Assembly: GCF_015550595.1 (NCBI RefSeq)
Contig: NZ_JADNBB010000025.1
Location: 31,692-95,691 of the forward strand
Source: Parabacteroides goldsteinii
GTDB lineage: Bacteria > Bacteroidota > Bacteroidia > Bacteroidales > Tannerellaceae
Direction: 5' to 3'
Length of the DNA: 64,000 nucleotides
Shown here: piece after piece, positions 35,401-45,165 of the stretch
Numbering within the stretch: position 1 is the stretch's first letter
How the letters are laid out: each line of letters starts with the position of its first letter
Made by a program: the position numbers and the translations under genes
The notes under the pieces: model-generated
Told to the model about the DNA's origin: nothing
The model's database searches: none
What the model saw: the letters and a program-made list of their open reading frames with translations, nothing else

Positions 35401-36408
35401 CGAGAAAAGATTTTTGAACCATTTATACAATATAAAGACGGCATATCGAATATGATATCAGGTACAGGTATTGGGTTGGCTTTAGCACGTTCATTAGCAG
35501 AGCTTCATGATGGGACATTATCAATGGATGATTCTGTAGAGTATAATTGCTTCCTTTTAACTTTACCCCTTAATCAGGAACATACAATCGCAGTAGTGAA
35601 AAATGACCGGGAAACTCAGAATATATTAAAAGAAGAGTTACAAACAGTTCGGAAACAGAATCGCCATACCGTATTGGTCGTGGAGGACAATCCCGAAATG
35701 TTATCGTTTGTAGTTAAGCAATTATCTCCGGTTTATTTGGTCTTAACGGCTACAAATGGAGTAGAAGCTTTGGATGTGCTTGAAAATCAAATAGTAAATC
35801 TGGTTGTTTCGGATATAATGATGCCGGAAATGGATGGATTAGAGTTGTGCGACCATATTAAGTCTGATTTGAATTACAGTCATATACCGATTATTTTATT
35901 GACAGCAAAGACAACTATGCAATCAAAAATAGATGGTTTAAAATCCGGTGCAGATGCTTATGTAGATAAACCTTTCTCTGTTGAGTATCTGAAAGTGGCT
36001 ATAGCCAATCTTCTGATGAATCGTGAGAAATTACATGCCGCTTTTGCACATTCTCCATTTGTTCAAACAAATACGATGGCAATGACGAAAGCGGATGAAT
36101 CATTTTTGAAAACATTAAATGATGTTGTCATGACCAATATGCAAAATCCGGATTTCAGCCTGGATGATATGGCAAGTTTGTTAAATATGAGCCGGTCGAG
36201 TTTGAATCGTAAAATAAAAGGATTGTTGGATATGACTCCGAACGACTACATCCGTTTGGAGCGATTGAAGAAAGCGGCGCAATTATTGAAGGAGGGAGAA
36301 TGTAAAGTAAACGAGATTTGCTATATGGTAGGCTTCAATACACCTTCTTATTTTACTAAATGTTTCCAGAAACAGTTTGGTATCTTACCTAAGGATTTTG
36401 TGAAATAA
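32440..36408 (+). CDS. Hybrid two-component system regulator (HTCS) of the polysaccharide utilization locus
   Basis: The product is 1322 residues. After a signal peptide (MKRPWVSKLVFYLYF) comes a periplasmic two-propeller sensor of Reg_prop repeats (recurrent LWIGT and MWFGTKDGLNRFDG), then Y_Y_Y (about 700-770), one membrane segment (about 780-800), HisKA with H834 (NVAHEIRTPLTL), HATPase, a receiver with D1125 (VSDIMMPEMDG) and a C-terminal AraC helix-turn-helix (about 1215-1322). HTCS proteins bind an oligosaccharide and activate the adjacent SusC/D genes. A terminator separates it from the susC-like gene. Confidence 0.96.
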   Translation: MKRPWVSKLVFYLYFLCVFTLHAQNNIHYYFKTLDIKDGLSQNTVNTILQDKQGFMWFGTKDGLNRFDGLSFRIFKKEESDLGNNFITALHEDKAGNIWVGTDAGVFIYDPMLETFTRFDVVSNTGSVIERAVTMIGEDENNDIWISVDYQGLFHYHLRDKQLTNYLDRDEHGNKLANVTRFWFNGNTCWFSLYDDNLYYTEDNFKTEPISFKDINGHEPFKDDIINTRIIGSHNCMYIGSSNGLTEVNMTTRKVRRLLDYYVRDIQFKSDKELWVGTESGLYIYDLGKESHIHLMQSNEYDPYALSDNAIYSLHRDKEGGMWIGSYFGGVNYYPRQWTYFEKFYPRENIEKFGRRVREFCESNDGTLWIGTEDKGLFNFDPATGKIEPFQHPLIYHNVHGLCLDNNYLWVGTFSGGLIRIDLSTKQLKHYQKGLDVNSLDANNIFSIYKTTTGDLWIGTTSGLLKYNRATDDFTRIPELTNMFVYNILEDFNGNLWLATYSNGVFRYDINRKEWKNFVYQYNDSTSLPYDKVISIYEDSQKRLWFMTQGAGFCRFNPQTEDFTRYDMSKGFPCNIIYKMLEDNQGNFWLTTNNGLVCFNPDTNYKRVYTTANGLLSNQFNYQSGYKDKRGHLYFGSINGFIAFDPATFVENRFIPPVVITDFFLFNKRLPVNREHSPLEKSITCSEEIELDADQNSFSFHTAALSYQAPEMNQLIYKLEGFDQEWYTVGRNALINYSNLPYGTYWFRLKGSNSDGKWNEIERTLKIHICPPFYLSTWAYILYFLLLIISIVGVIYYFRKRNRQKHQQAMEKFEREKERELYTAKIDFFTNVAHEIRTPLTLIKSPLENVLVSQNIPGEIRDDLEIMDLNTNRLLDLVNQLLDFRKTETQKFKLNFVNCDIAGSLQQIYTRFTPLARQKGLEFTIDCPEQLYASVDREGLTKIVSNLFSNAIKYSETYIHVKLLHNTIDETFVLSVCNDGNVIPLEMREKIFEPFIQYKDGISNMISGTGIGLALARSLAELHDGTLSMDDSVEYNCFLLTLPLNQEHTIAVVKNDRETQNILKEELQTVRKQNRHTVLVVEDNPEMLSFVVKQLSPVYLVLTATNGVEALDVLENQIVNLVVSDIMMPEMDGLELCDHIKSDLNYSHIPIILLTAKTTMQSKIDGLKSGADAYVDKPFSVEYLKVAIANLLMNREKLHAAFAHSPFVQTNTMAMTKADESFLKTLNDVVMTNMQNPDFSLDDMASLLNMSRSSLNRKIKGLLDMTPNDYIRLERLKKAAQLLKEGECKVNEICYMVGFNTPSYFTKCFQKQFGILPKDFVK

Positions 36409-36442
36409 AACGATCAGATAATAAAATAGAACAATAGGATCA

Positions 36443-36476
36443 AACGCCTTCAGAAAACACTCTGAAGGCGTTTTTT
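36443..36476 (+). terminator. Rho-independent terminator after the HTCS gene
   Basis: AACGCCTTCAGA (36443-36454) and TCTGAAGGCGTT (36461-36472) form a 12-bp stem with a 6-nt loop, followed by a T6 run. Confidence 0.9.
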
Positions 36477-36513
36477 GATTATATAATTGTATTAATTGGA
36501 AAAATAGTTGCAG

Positions 36514-36541
36514 TTGTTATTGTCATATTGAAATACATTTG
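36514..36541 (+). promoter_or_regulatory. Probable promoter of the susC-susD-GH43 operon
   Basis: TTG (36514-36516), a 17-bp spacer and TACATTTG (36534-36541) resemble a Bacteroidetes promoter. The resulting leader would be about 170 nt before the ATG at 36718, where no other structure is obvious. The HTCS binding site is expected just upstream but I could not pick out a repeat. Confidence 0.45.
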
Positions 36542-36717
36542 TGATCAGGAGTTCTAAACAAAAATAAATAATACCGTGAAAAAAGAAAAGCCTATGACAT
36601 AAGTATTGTAATCTTTGAATCTTTACATCTCGTGTATGTAGAAAATACATACATATTGATTAACTGAAAAGGCGGAAGATCGGCTTTCGCAAAGTTTAAA
36701 ATCTAATTCTATAAAAA

Positions 36718-39717
36718 ATGATTAAGAAATTATTAGTTCTGTTTTTTACTGTATTTACGGTAACAGCATTTGCCCAGAATGTAACTATTTCCGGAACAGT
36801 AGTGGATGCAGAAAAAATGCCGTTGATCGGTGTTAATGTTTTAATAAAAGGAACAACTGTTGGTACGACAACAGATTTTGATGGAAAGTTCTCTTTATCG
36901 GGAGAAAATGGTAACACGCTAGTTTTTTCCTATATAGGTATGACTTCTCAAGAGATGACGTATAAAGGAAACCCTTTGTATGTAATTATGGAGGATGATT
37001 CCAAAGCATTGGAAGAAATAGTTGTGATTGGTTATCAGACCGTAAAAAAATCTGATTTAACAGGAGCTGTAGCAGTTGTTGACACAAAAGAAATGAAAAA
37101 GAGTGCTGCCGGTACAATCGCAAATCAGTTGCAAGGACTGGCTACAGGTGTAAACGTTCGTAGTACCGGAAAAGCAGGTGAAGATGCATCAATCGAAATT
37201 CGAGGTGTCGGCTCCTTAAGTGACAATAGCCCATTGTGGGTAGTAGATGGAATGATCACTTCTCCGGGTGTGGATTTTAATCCTTCAGATATAGAATCTA
37301 TTCAAATATTGAAAGATGCTTCGGCAGCAGCTATTTATGGTTCGCGTGCAGCAAACGGAGTGATCATTGTCACGACAAAGAAGGGTACTAAAGGCCCGAT
37401 GAAAGTAGGTGTCAGTGTAAAGGAAACATTGGAGTGGACTCCGCGCTACAATTTAATGAATGCTGCCGAATATAAGAAATATAATGATATTGCCTATAAT
37501 GAAGCAATAAAAGATGGCATTGCCAGTATTACAGCAACGCAGCAGCATTCTGAATTTGATACAGACTGGCAAGATGAAGTATTTAAGACTGCTTTAGTTC
37601 AAGATTATAATGTGTCACTTTCCGGTGGTGGAGATTCGGGTAATTATTTTGTGTCTGCCGGTTATTATAATAATGACGGTGTTTCTTATGGTAATAATTT
37701 CGACAGATACAGCTTCCGTGTCAATACACAGGGTAAAAGAGGCATGTTCTCTTTTGGTGAAAATCTGGCTTATTCATTAATAAACAAAGACCCTCTTCAA
37801 ACAAACCCATATAATGATGTGGTTCGTATGATGCCGACAATTCCTGTGTATGATGCAAACAACCCAGGGGGATATGGTTATGGAGATGCAGCAAAATATA
37901 ATACTTTTGGAACGAATCCGATAGCCCGTGAAAATCTGGAGAAGATGAAAGAAAAACAAAATCGTTTAAATGGTTCTGTTTGGTTAGAATTTAAACCATT
38001 TGATTTTCTGTCTTATAAATTCAATGGCGGTATAGACTTATATTTTTATGAAAAATCATGGTTCAGAGGAGAAGGTAACTGGACTCAGAACCAGGAACAC
38101 CGTGATCCGGAAAGTCAGAAGCAACGTGATAACACCTATAATATGTTGGTGGAGCATACGCTGAACTTTAATAAAGATATCAAGAAACATCATATTGATG
38201 CCGTGGTAGGTACTACTTATCAAAAAAATGAATGGGAAGGCTTATGGGCTTCTCGTCTGAACTTTCCACAGTTGGGTACTGATGATTATTTGACAGTACT
38301 GAATGCTGGTCAAAGTAATCAGCAAAATACTAACAGCATCAGGAAAAGTGCAATGATCTCTTATTTAGGCCGTGTTAATTATGTATACGATAATAAGTAT
38401 TATGTAACCGGAACATTCCGTCGGGATGGGACTTCCCGTTTATCGAAAGAAAATCGTTGGGGTAACTTTCCGTCTGTTTCTGCCGCCTGGAGAATTTCAA
38501 AAGAAAACTTCTTTAATGTTCCATGGATCAATGATTTAAAGATCAGAGGAAACTGGGGACGCCTGGGTAACTCCTCCATTGATGAATGGGATTATTTAGG
38601 AACGATCAATCAAAGTATTGTTACCTTGTTGGGAGGTACAATTGTTCCAGGGGCATCACAGGTTAAAATCGTAAATAGCAATCTGGTATGGGAAACCAAA
38701 GAAACAATGAATTATGGTTTTGATGCTGCTTTCTTGGATCAACGATTAAGTTTAAGTGCAGAATACTATGTGGCTAAAACCCGTGATGTGTTAACTGATA
38801 TGCCTATTGCATTATCTACAGGTAATCAGGGAGGTGCTCCGAAGGCTAATGCTGCAAGTTTAAAAAATCAGGGATTTGAAATGACTGTCGGTTGGAGAGA
38901 TCAGGTGGAAGATTTCAAATATAATGTAAATATGAATATAACAACCCTAAGTAATAAGGTTATAGATCTGGGATACGGAAAGGATGTCTATTATTCAGGC
39001 CAGGCTAAAACAGAGATCGGTCAGTCTTTATCTATGTTCTATTTATATAAAACAGATGGTATCTTTAAAACTCAGGAACAGATTAATAATTATGTGAATT
39101 CGAAGGGTGAACCGATCATGATCAACGGTAAACGCCCTCAACTGGGTGATGTTAAATATATAGATACCGATGATAATGCCAATATCACAGCGGATGATCG
39201 TCAGATATGTGGAAGTCCGTGGGCAAAAATGCAACTCTCACTCATGCTCAATGCTGAATGGAAGAATTTTGATTTCGGAATGATGTGGTATGGACAATTT
39301 GGAAATAAAATTTACAATGTTACGAAATGGCAGGGACGCCTGTTCTCCGATAACTCGAACTATATTCGCTACGATAAAGGGGAAGAACCTTATCAGGTAA
39401 ATCCTGATTCAGATACGCCTCGAATTATATATGGTGACCAGCGTAATTCGATGGATAGTGATCGCTTCCTTGAAAATGGTTCATTCTTCAGAATGAAAAA
39501 TATTTCATTGGGATATAGTCTCCCCCAAGAGTTACTAAACAACTTCGGTATAGATAAGCTCCGCTTATATGTTGCAGGGAACAACCTGATTACTTTTACT
39601 AAATATAGCGGTTTGGATCCTGATTTTGTGAATACCAATGTATGGAATAGAGGAACAGACAGTTTTGCATTCCCTAATACCCGCTCTGTAATGTTCGGAT
39701 TGGATTTGACCTTTTAA
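36718..39717 (+). CDS. SusC/RagA-type TonB-dependent receptor
   Basis: The product is 999 residues. Signal peptide MIKKLLVLFFTVFTVTAFAQ; carboxypeptidase-regulatory-like domain about 22-95; plug domain about 105-220 with IEIRGVGSLSDNSPLWVVDG and AAIYGSRAANGVIIVTTKKG; then a 22-strand-type barrel to the terminal DLTF. It imports oligosaccharides across the outer membrane using TonB, with the SusD partner encoded 19 bp downstream. The AT-rich codon use matches the neighbouring susD gene but not the later GH43 genes. Confidence 0.97.
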   Translation: MIKKLLVLFFTVFTVTAFAQNVTISGTVVDAEKMPLIGVNVLIKGTTVGTTTDFDGKFSLSGENGNTLVFSYIGMTSQEMTYKGNPLYVIMEDDSKALEEIVVIGYQTVKKSDLTGAVAVVDTKEMKKSAAGTIANQLQGLATGVNVRSTGKAGEDASIEIRGVGSLSDNSPLWVVDGMITSPGVDFNPSDIESIQILKDASAAAIYGSRAANGVIIVTTKKGTKGPMKVGVSVKETLEWTPRYNLMNAAEYKKYNDIAYNEAIKDGIASITATQQHSEFDTDWQDEVFKTALVQDYNVSLSGGGDSGNYFVSAGYYNNDGVSYGNNFDRYSFRVNTQGKRGMFSFGENLAYSLINKDPLQTNPYNDVVRMMPTIPVYDANNPGGYGYGDAAKYNTFGTNPIARENLEKMKEKQNRLNGSVWLEFKPFDFLSYKFNGGIDLYFYEKSWFRGEGNWTQNQEHRDPESQKQRDNTYNMLVEHTLNFNKDIKKHHIDAVVGTTYQKNEWEGLWASRLNFPQLGTDDYLTVLNAGQSNQQNTNSIRKSAMISYLGRVNYVYDNKYYVTGTFRRDGTSRLSKENRWGNFPSVSAAWRISKENFFNVPWINDLKIRGNWGRLGNSSIDEWDYLGTINQSIVTLLGGTIVPGASQVKIVNSNLVWETKETMNYGFDAAFLDQRLSLSAEYYVAKTRDVLTDMPIALSTGNQGGAPKANAASLKNQGFEMTVGWRDQVEDFKYNVNMNITTLSNKVIDLGYGKDVYYSGQAKTEIGQSLSMFYLYKTDGIFKTQEQINNYVNSKGEPIMINGKRPQLGDVKYIDTDDNANITADDRQICGSPWAKMQLSLMLNAEWKNFDFGMMWYGQFGNKIYNVTKWQGRLFSDNSNYIRYDKGEEPYQVNPDSDTPRIIYGDQRNSMDSDRFLENGSFFRMKNISLGYSLPQELLNNFGIDKLRLYVAGNNLITFTKYSGLDPDFVNTNVWNRGTDSFAFPNTRSVMFGLDLTF

Positions 39718-39736
39718 TTTATAATCAAGAGAAGAT

Positions 39737-41308
39737 ATGAAAAAAATATATGAATTATTAGTTGTTAGCGCTTTATCATTATGTACAGCTTGTAGTGCGG
39801 ATCTATTGGATATAGATAATCCCAATGAAGCAACTGTCCCTACCTTCTGGAAAACAGCGTCAGATGCAGAAGCTGGAGTGAAAGCTTGCTATAGCGCACT
39901 TTACAAAGAACCTACCTGGATGCGTTGGCTGTCGTTTCGTTACGATTTATCTTCCGACGAAGGATGGAGTTCTTCTCCATGGATTGAACTTGGCGACTGG
40001 ACACGTTTTCTGTATACGAATTACAATTTTAATGAAGGGAATAACCAGCATTGGGAATTCTTCTATATGGGAATTTACCGCTGTAACCAGGTTTTACAGT
40101 ATGTTCCTGAAATAGAGATGGATGAAGCCCAGAAAAGTAAAGTATTGGCTCAGGCTTCTTTTATGAGGGCTTTATGGTATTTTCAGATCAATTTGCTGTG
40201 GGAAAAAGGAACATTGATATTAGAACCGGCAAATGCAGATTATGTGCCTTCGGATGCATCTGAAGAAGAAATATGGACACAGATAGAAAAAGATTTACTA
40301 TCTGCAGCAGAAAATCTACCGGAAGCATGGGATGCAGCCAATGTCGGCAGAGCAACAAAAGGTGCAGCGAAAGCTTTACTGGGTAAAGCTTATATGCAGC
40401 AACACAAATTCGATAAGGCTAAAGAACAACTTCAATGGTTAATAGATAAGGAAGGCTCACTATACGGATTGATCGATAACAGAGAAAATAACTTCACAGA
40501 TCTGGATGAAAATAACAAAGAAGGTGTTTTTGAGATCCAGTTTGATGATCAGAATAAAGGAGGTACAGGTAATGATGCAAGTATGGCTATGGGATTTCAG
40601 CGTACACAATTTTATGCACCGAGTGGTATCGGTTGGGGAGACGGAAAAGCACGCAGATGGCTGGTGGATGAATTCCTGAAAGAGAAGAGGGCGGATGGCT
40701 CGAATGACCTCCGTTTGTATACTAGTATTTTGTATCACGGTTTCTCGCAGGATTTCCCGGATCAGTCCCGGAAATATTATAAAATAGCAGACGCGGATGA
40801 TAACACACAATGGGATAACTGGGGACAAAGTAAAGAAGATTGCTATATCCGTAAATATAATACCTCTTATTATCGTGAAACGGAAGATTATTTTGCCCGC
40901 AACAATTATCGTATCATACGTTATGCCGATATCCTGTTGAATTATGCAGAATGTATTGTCGAGACTGGAGGTTCGATTACGGAGGCTGCCGGCTATGTAG
41001 ATAAAGTCAGAGAACGTGCCGGACTTGTTAAATTAGCAGAAAGTCAGTGGAAGGGGGCTCTGAATTCAAAAGAAACCTTTATGAAACGTCTACAGATGGA
41101 ACGTTCGCTGGAACTTTGTTTCGAAGGCTGGCGTTGGGCTGACCTGAAACGTTGGGGACTTCTGGATACCCAGACCGGCATTGATGAGTTGAAGAGTAGA
41201 GATGCAGATTTTAACAACTTCATTATAGGTAAGCATAAACGTATGCCGATCCCGCAAATAGAAGTGGATAATAGTGAAGGGCAACTGACACAGAATCCGA
41301 TGTATTAA
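39737..41308 (+). CDS. SusD/RagB-type nutrient-binding lipoprotein
   Basis: The product is 523 residues. The lipobox LSLCTAC places it on the outer-membrane surface. The mature start DLLDIDNPNEATVPTFWKTASDAEAGVKACY is typical of the family, as are the TPR-like segments RALWYFQINLLWEKG and AKALLGKAYMQQHKFDKAKE and the C-terminal ELCFEGWRWADLKRWGLL. It captures glycan for the SusC-like transporter. A hairpin follows before the first GH43 gene. Confidence 0.96.
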   Translation: MKKIYELLVVSALSLCTACSADLLDIDNPNEATVPTFWKTASDAEAGVKACYSALYKEPTWMRWLSFRYDLSSDEGWSSSPWIELGDWTRFLYTNYNFNEGNNQHWEFFYMGIYRCNQVLQYVPEIEMDEAQKSKVLAQASFMRALWYFQINLLWEKGTLILEPANADYVPSDASEEEIWTQIEKDLLSAAENLPEAWDAANVGRATKGAAKALLGKAYMQQHKFDKAKEQLQWLIDKEGSLYGLIDNRENNFTDLDENNKEGVFEIQFDDQNKGGTGNDASMAMGFQRTQFYAPSGIGWGDGKARRWLVDEFLKEKRADGSNDLRLYTSILYHGFSQDFPDQSRKYYKIADADDNTQWDNWGQSKEDCYIRKYNTSYYRETEDYFARNNYRIIRYADILLNYAECIVETGGSITEAAGYVDKVRERAGLVKLAESQWKGALNSKETFMKRLQMERSLELCFEGWRWADLKRWGLLDTQTGIDELKSRDADFNNFIIGKHKRMPIPQIEVDNSEGQLTQNPMY

Positions 41309-41323
41309 TATTTTATGTTAACA

Positions 41324-41377
41324 AAGTATCCTTTATCTTCACACTCTAATTGTGAGTATGAAGATTAAAGGATACTT
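41324..41377 (+). terminator. Long hairpin between susD and the GH43 genes
   Basis: The arms 41324-41346 and 41354-41377 pair almost completely, with one bulge and one mismatch; the base of the stem is AAGTATCCTTT/AAAGGATACTT. A short T-rich tail follows. It may partly terminate or process the operon transcript so that SusC/D are made in excess over the enzymes. Confidence 0.65.
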
Positions 41378-41394
41378 TTATAATAATCTTTACC

Positions 41395-44184
41395 ATGAAT
41401 ATCAGTAAAAAAGTAATATTATTATTAATACTTTCCTATGCTTTAGACTTGTGTGCGCAAAATATCCAAAATCCGGTACTACCAGGAGTCGCAGATGCCG
41501 GCGTAATGAAATACAATGGAAAATATTATATCGGAGGAGTTTTTACGAACGGTGATTTTTATGTGTCTAAAGATATTGTTCATTGGGGAACTCCAGTACA
41601 TGTAGTATCTATGGATAATGACTGGACAAAAGGTAGCGGAGCCGGAGATAACCAGATTCATGCAAATGATATGTTCTATTTGAATGGAGATTTTCATTTA
41701 TATTGGTCAGTCAATTATTGGGGGAAAGATAAACATGCCGTACATATCGTACATGCACAGGGTAAAGATATATTAGGCCCCTATATGGAACCGGATAAAG
41801 CAACTTGGATGGATAACCGGATCGATCCTATGGTCTTTAAAGATGATGACGGACAGTTATATATGTATATGGTTCGTTTTACAGACGGGAATACGATCTG
41901 GGGACGTAAAATGAAATCTCCATCAGAGTTTTCCGGTGAACCGGTTTGTCAGTTTGCTTCTTTACCCGACACCTGGGAGACAATGGACAATCGCGTAGCT
42001 GAAGGCCCCTGGGTTATGAAGTACAGAGATCGTTATTATATGATGTATAATGCTAATCATACATCGACAGAATGGGGAAATTACCAATTAGGTGTAGCAG
42101 AGGCGGATTCTCCACTGACTTTTCAGAATGGAGGTAAATACAGTTATCCGGTAGTTTTATCCAATCAGACTTCCTTGGAAGAGGACTATGTGGATTTATT
42201 AAGATATGGCAAAGTTTATGAGCCGTACTTCGCTTATATGGAAGAACGGCCGGAAGGTAACTGGATACAACCCAATTATAATGCTACCGGTTGGAAAAAG
42301 GGAGAATCCGGATTTGCTTCAAAAGAGGTGGAAGGATCGACTACACGTCATAAGGGAACAGAATGGCAGGCTTCTTTCTTATGGTTACGCAAGACCTTCC
42401 AAATAAGTAATACGATAAAGAATGCCGCTTTGCGTGTAGCCCATGACGGAGACACTAAGATCTATTTGAACGGGGAGTTGATTTATAATAAGCAAGGGGC
42501 AGATTATTGTATCCTTAATTTGAGTGAAAAGCAAGTTGCCATATTGAAGAAAGATACTCCTAACGTCCTGGCTATTGAAACGAATAAAGGACGTAGAACG
42601 AACTTTTTTGATGTTTCTTTATTCGATATGAAAGAAGATAAAGCAGACGATATCTTTTTAACTCCCGGACAACCTAATATTTTACGTGGACCGAATGGTT
42701 TTGAATGGTGGCTTATTTATATGGCGAATAAAAACCATGAACCTCGCGGACAATACATAAACCGTGTGCAATTCTTTGATAAAACACTTTATGTAGACGG
42801 GATAACCGGCCCCAATACAAAAGGATATCATCCGGAACCGGCCAAACCGACTTACGGCGATACTTTTGATGATGCGTCTTTGCTGAAAAGCTGGACTTTC
42901 CCGGCAAACGATCAATGGGGTATTACCGGAGGTGAGTTGGTATGGCAAAACCCAAAATCTTCTTATGGGTTACTAGACAAGGTACAATCAGGCACATCCT
43001 ATTTGTTTGAAGCCGGAGTAAACGCGACAAATGAAGCCGGAGTCATAGCCTATTGGAAAGATGCGGAGAATTATATAAATGCAGGCTTGGATTCAATCCG
43101 CTCCGGTTGGTATCTGCAAACTTGTACACAAGGCAAGGAGCGAAAAGAATTTTTCAATTTACCGGAAGATTTTCGTTTTGGAGTATACCATACTTTTACG
43201 ATAGAAAAAAATATGGATAATATAAAAGTGCTTCTGGATGGCATTCCTGCTCCGGGGAAGTCACAATTTGAAGGAATACTACCGGGATCAGAAGCAGGTG
43301 TCCCCGGTCTGTTTGTTAAAGAGGGAAAGGCTGCTTTTGACGGAATAATATATACGCTAGGCTTTGATGATTACGATTGCTCCATGCCCGGTTGGGAATG
43401 TATCAATGGAAAATATGAATGTGTGGCAAATGGCTTGAAGGTTACGGATAATAACAAAACTGAGATACTGAAGGGGGATATGCTGAATAATTATGAATAT
43501 TCATTTCAGGTATCCAACCTCTCCGAAAAGGGTCTTGCAGGCGGTTATCCGGTCTATATGGATAAGGACAACTATGTGAAAGCTGTAATTAACGGAAGTA
43601 CACGTACGCTAAATGTAACAATGGTCAAAAACGGCAAGACCTTACAGAAAAACAGTTTTCCTCTGGAATGCCTGAGAACCATTTATCCGGATGTCAAATA
43701 TACAGACTTTATAGAGAAAGGCTATCGCTTTCAAAGCCCTGTCTGGTTAGATGCTCTTTATTTGAATCGCCATGATGTCGGAGATAAGCATGATTTTGTG
43801 GAGAATATGTTCGATCAATTCGTGATAGAATATGTGAAAGACGGGAAATGGTATCCTCTTGGGGAGAACAGCCAAAGTGAAATTGCTTCACATCCGGCCT
43901 ATAACAAGCTATCATTCTCTCCGGTAAAGACCGATGCATTGAGATTCATTAATAAAGACCCGCAGGATCTGTCACGGCACATAGACAAGATCAGGATCAA
44001 TGAATTATTGAAGACATTTTATAACATACGTGCCGTAAAAAAAGACAATGACCTTTATCTGTTTATAGACGGAAAAGAAATATGTCATTTGGAGGCTGCT
44101 TACCCGCTATCGAAAGTCGGACTTTATTCAGAAGATTGTCAACCGGCCTATAATGGTGTTTTACGATATCATATTGGAAAGTAA
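41395..44184 (+). CDS. Large GH43-type glycosidase with inserted beta-sandwich domain
   Basis: The product is 929 residues, secreted via a Sec signal (no lipobox). Five-bladed GH43 propeller signatures are visible: D34 in GVADAGVMKYNGKYY (base; Ala replaces the usual Pro after Asp), RIDPMVFKDDDGQLYMY (middle Asp) and NRVAEGPWVMKYRDRYY (acid Glu). A galactose-binding-like domain (about 275-415, with NYNATGWKKGESGFA and VAHDGDTKIYLNGE) interrupts the propeller, which resumes at LTPGQPNILRGPNGFEWWL. C-terminal LamG/concanavalin-like domains fill about 480-929. It probably cleaves an arabinose- or xylose-containing glycan, by family. Confidence 0.8.
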   Translation: MNISKKVILLLILSYALDLCAQNIQNPVLPGVADAGVMKYNGKYYIGGVFTNGDFYVSKDIVHWGTPVHVVSMDNDWTKGSGAGDNQIHANDMFYLNGDFHLYWSVNYWGKDKHAVHIVHAQGKDILGPYMEPDKATWMDNRIDPMVFKDDDGQLYMYMVRFTDGNTIWGRKMKSPSEFSGEPVCQFASLPDTWETMDNRVAEGPWVMKYRDRYYMMYNANHTSTEWGNYQLGVAEADSPLTFQNGGKYSYPVVLSNQTSLEEDYVDLLRYGKVYEPYFAYMEERPEGNWIQPNYNATGWKKGESGFASKEVEGSTTRHKGTEWQASFLWLRKTFQISNTIKNAALRVAHDGDTKIYLNGELIYNKQGADYCILNLSEKQVAILKKDTPNVLAIETNKGRRTNFFDVSLFDMKEDKADDIFLTPGQPNILRGPNGFEWWLIYMANKNHEPRGQYINRVQFFDKTLYVDGITGPNTKGYHPEPAKPTYGDTFDDASLLKSWTFPANDQWGITGGELVWQNPKSSYGLLDKVQSGTSYLFEAGVNATNEAGVIAYWKDAENYINAGLDSIRSGWYLQTCTQGKERKEFFNLPEDFRFGVYHTFTIEKNMDNIKVLLDGIPAPGKSQFEGILPGSEAGVPGLFVKEGKAAFDGIIYTLGFDDYDCSMPGWECINGKYECVANGLKVTDNNKTEILKGDMLNNYEYSFQVSNLSEKGLAGGYPVYMDKDNYVKAVINGSTRTLNVTMVKNGKTLQKNSFPLECLRTIYPDVKYTDFIEKGYRFQSPVWLDALYLNRHDVGDKHDFVENMFDQFVIEYVKDGKWYPLGENSQSEIASHPAYNKLSFSPVKTDALRFINKDPQDLSRHIDKIRINELLKTFYNIRAVKKDNDLYLFIDGKEICHLEAAYPLSKVGLYSEDCQPAYNGVLRYHIGK

Positions 44185-44208
44185 ATTATTCATAGAAAAT
44201 ATAAGACC

Positions 44209-45165
44209 ATGAAAAAAAGTTTTGTTTACATTGGAATTCTAGTATTGATTGTTCTTGTCGGATGTTCATCCAACAAAGCAAAGGAAAGAGAAAATGTGGA
44301 GATAGCAGCGGAAACAATCCCCTTGGGCGATCCGTTTATTCTGTTGCATAACGGAGTTTACTACGCGTATGGAACACATTCCGATCAGGGGATCGAGGTG
44401 TATACCTCCGATGATCTGAATACTTGGAAACTCGCCGGGCTGGCATTGAATAAAGAAGACAGCTGGGCTGACAAATGGTTTTGGGCCCCCGAGATCTATA
44501 AAGTAAATGACACCTTCTATATGTATTATTCAGCGGATGAACATATTTGTGTTGCCACTTCCGATTCCCCTCTGGGCCCGTTCAGGCAAAAAGAACAGAA
44601 GCCGATGATAACAACCGAGAAGAGCATTGACAACTCGCTCTTCATCGATGATGACGGTACACCTTATCTCTTCTATGTCCCTTTTAACGACGGAAATAAT
44701 ATATGGGTTGCCAGGTTGGAGGAAGACCTCATTACTATAAAGGAAGATACCTCCCACCCTTGTATTCACGTCTCGCAGGAATGGGAAACCGTCTGGCCAC
44801 GCGTAAATGAAGGCCCTTATGTTCTTAAGCGCAACGGACTTTATTACATGACCTATTCCGCCAACAGTTATGAAAGCCCTTTATATGGAGTAGGCTGTGC
44901 AACGGCAACAGATATTATGGGAGAATGGACAAAATATGACGAAAATCCTTTGTTGCAGACACCGGGAGAATTGGTCGGTGTAGGGCACAGCGCGATGTTC
45001 ACGGATAAAGAGGGAAACCTCCGGATCGTTTATCATGCGCATAAGGATAAAGATAATATTCATCCGCGTGCCATGCACATCGGTAACGTCAGTTTCGAAA
45101 AAGTCGACGGTATTGACCGTATGAGAATCAGCAAAGAATATATAACCCCTAAATTGGCAAAATGA
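44209..45165 (+). CDS. GH43 family lipoprotein glycosidase
   Basis: The product is 318 residues. Lipid Cys19 (VLVGC) anchors it to a membrane. The three catalytic carboxylates of a GH43 propeller are recognisable: D41 (LGDPFIL), the middle Asp in KSIDNSLFIDDDGTPYLFY, and the acid Glu in RVNEGPYVLKRNGLYYM. VGHSAMF is the active-site His region. Single-domain size fits an alpha-L-arabinofuranosidase or beta-xylosidase. It overlaps the next GH43 gene by 4 bp. Its GC-richer codon use differs from the preceding gene. Confidence 0.9.
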   Translation: MKKSFVYIGILVLIVLVGCSSNKAKERENVEIAAETIPLGDPFILLHNGVYYAYGTHSDQGIEVYTSDDLNTWKLAGLALNKEDSWADKWFWAPEIYKVNDTFYMYYSADEHICVATSDSPLGPFRQKEQKPMITTEKSIDNSLFIDDDGTPYLFYVPFNDGNNIWVARLEEDLITIKEDTSHPCIHVSQEWETVWPRVNEGPYVLKRNGLYYMTYSANSYESPLYGVGCATATDIMGEWTKYDENPLLQTPGELVGVGHSAMFTDKEGNLRIVYHAHKDKDNIHPRAMHIGNVSFEKVDGIDRMRISKEYITPKLAK

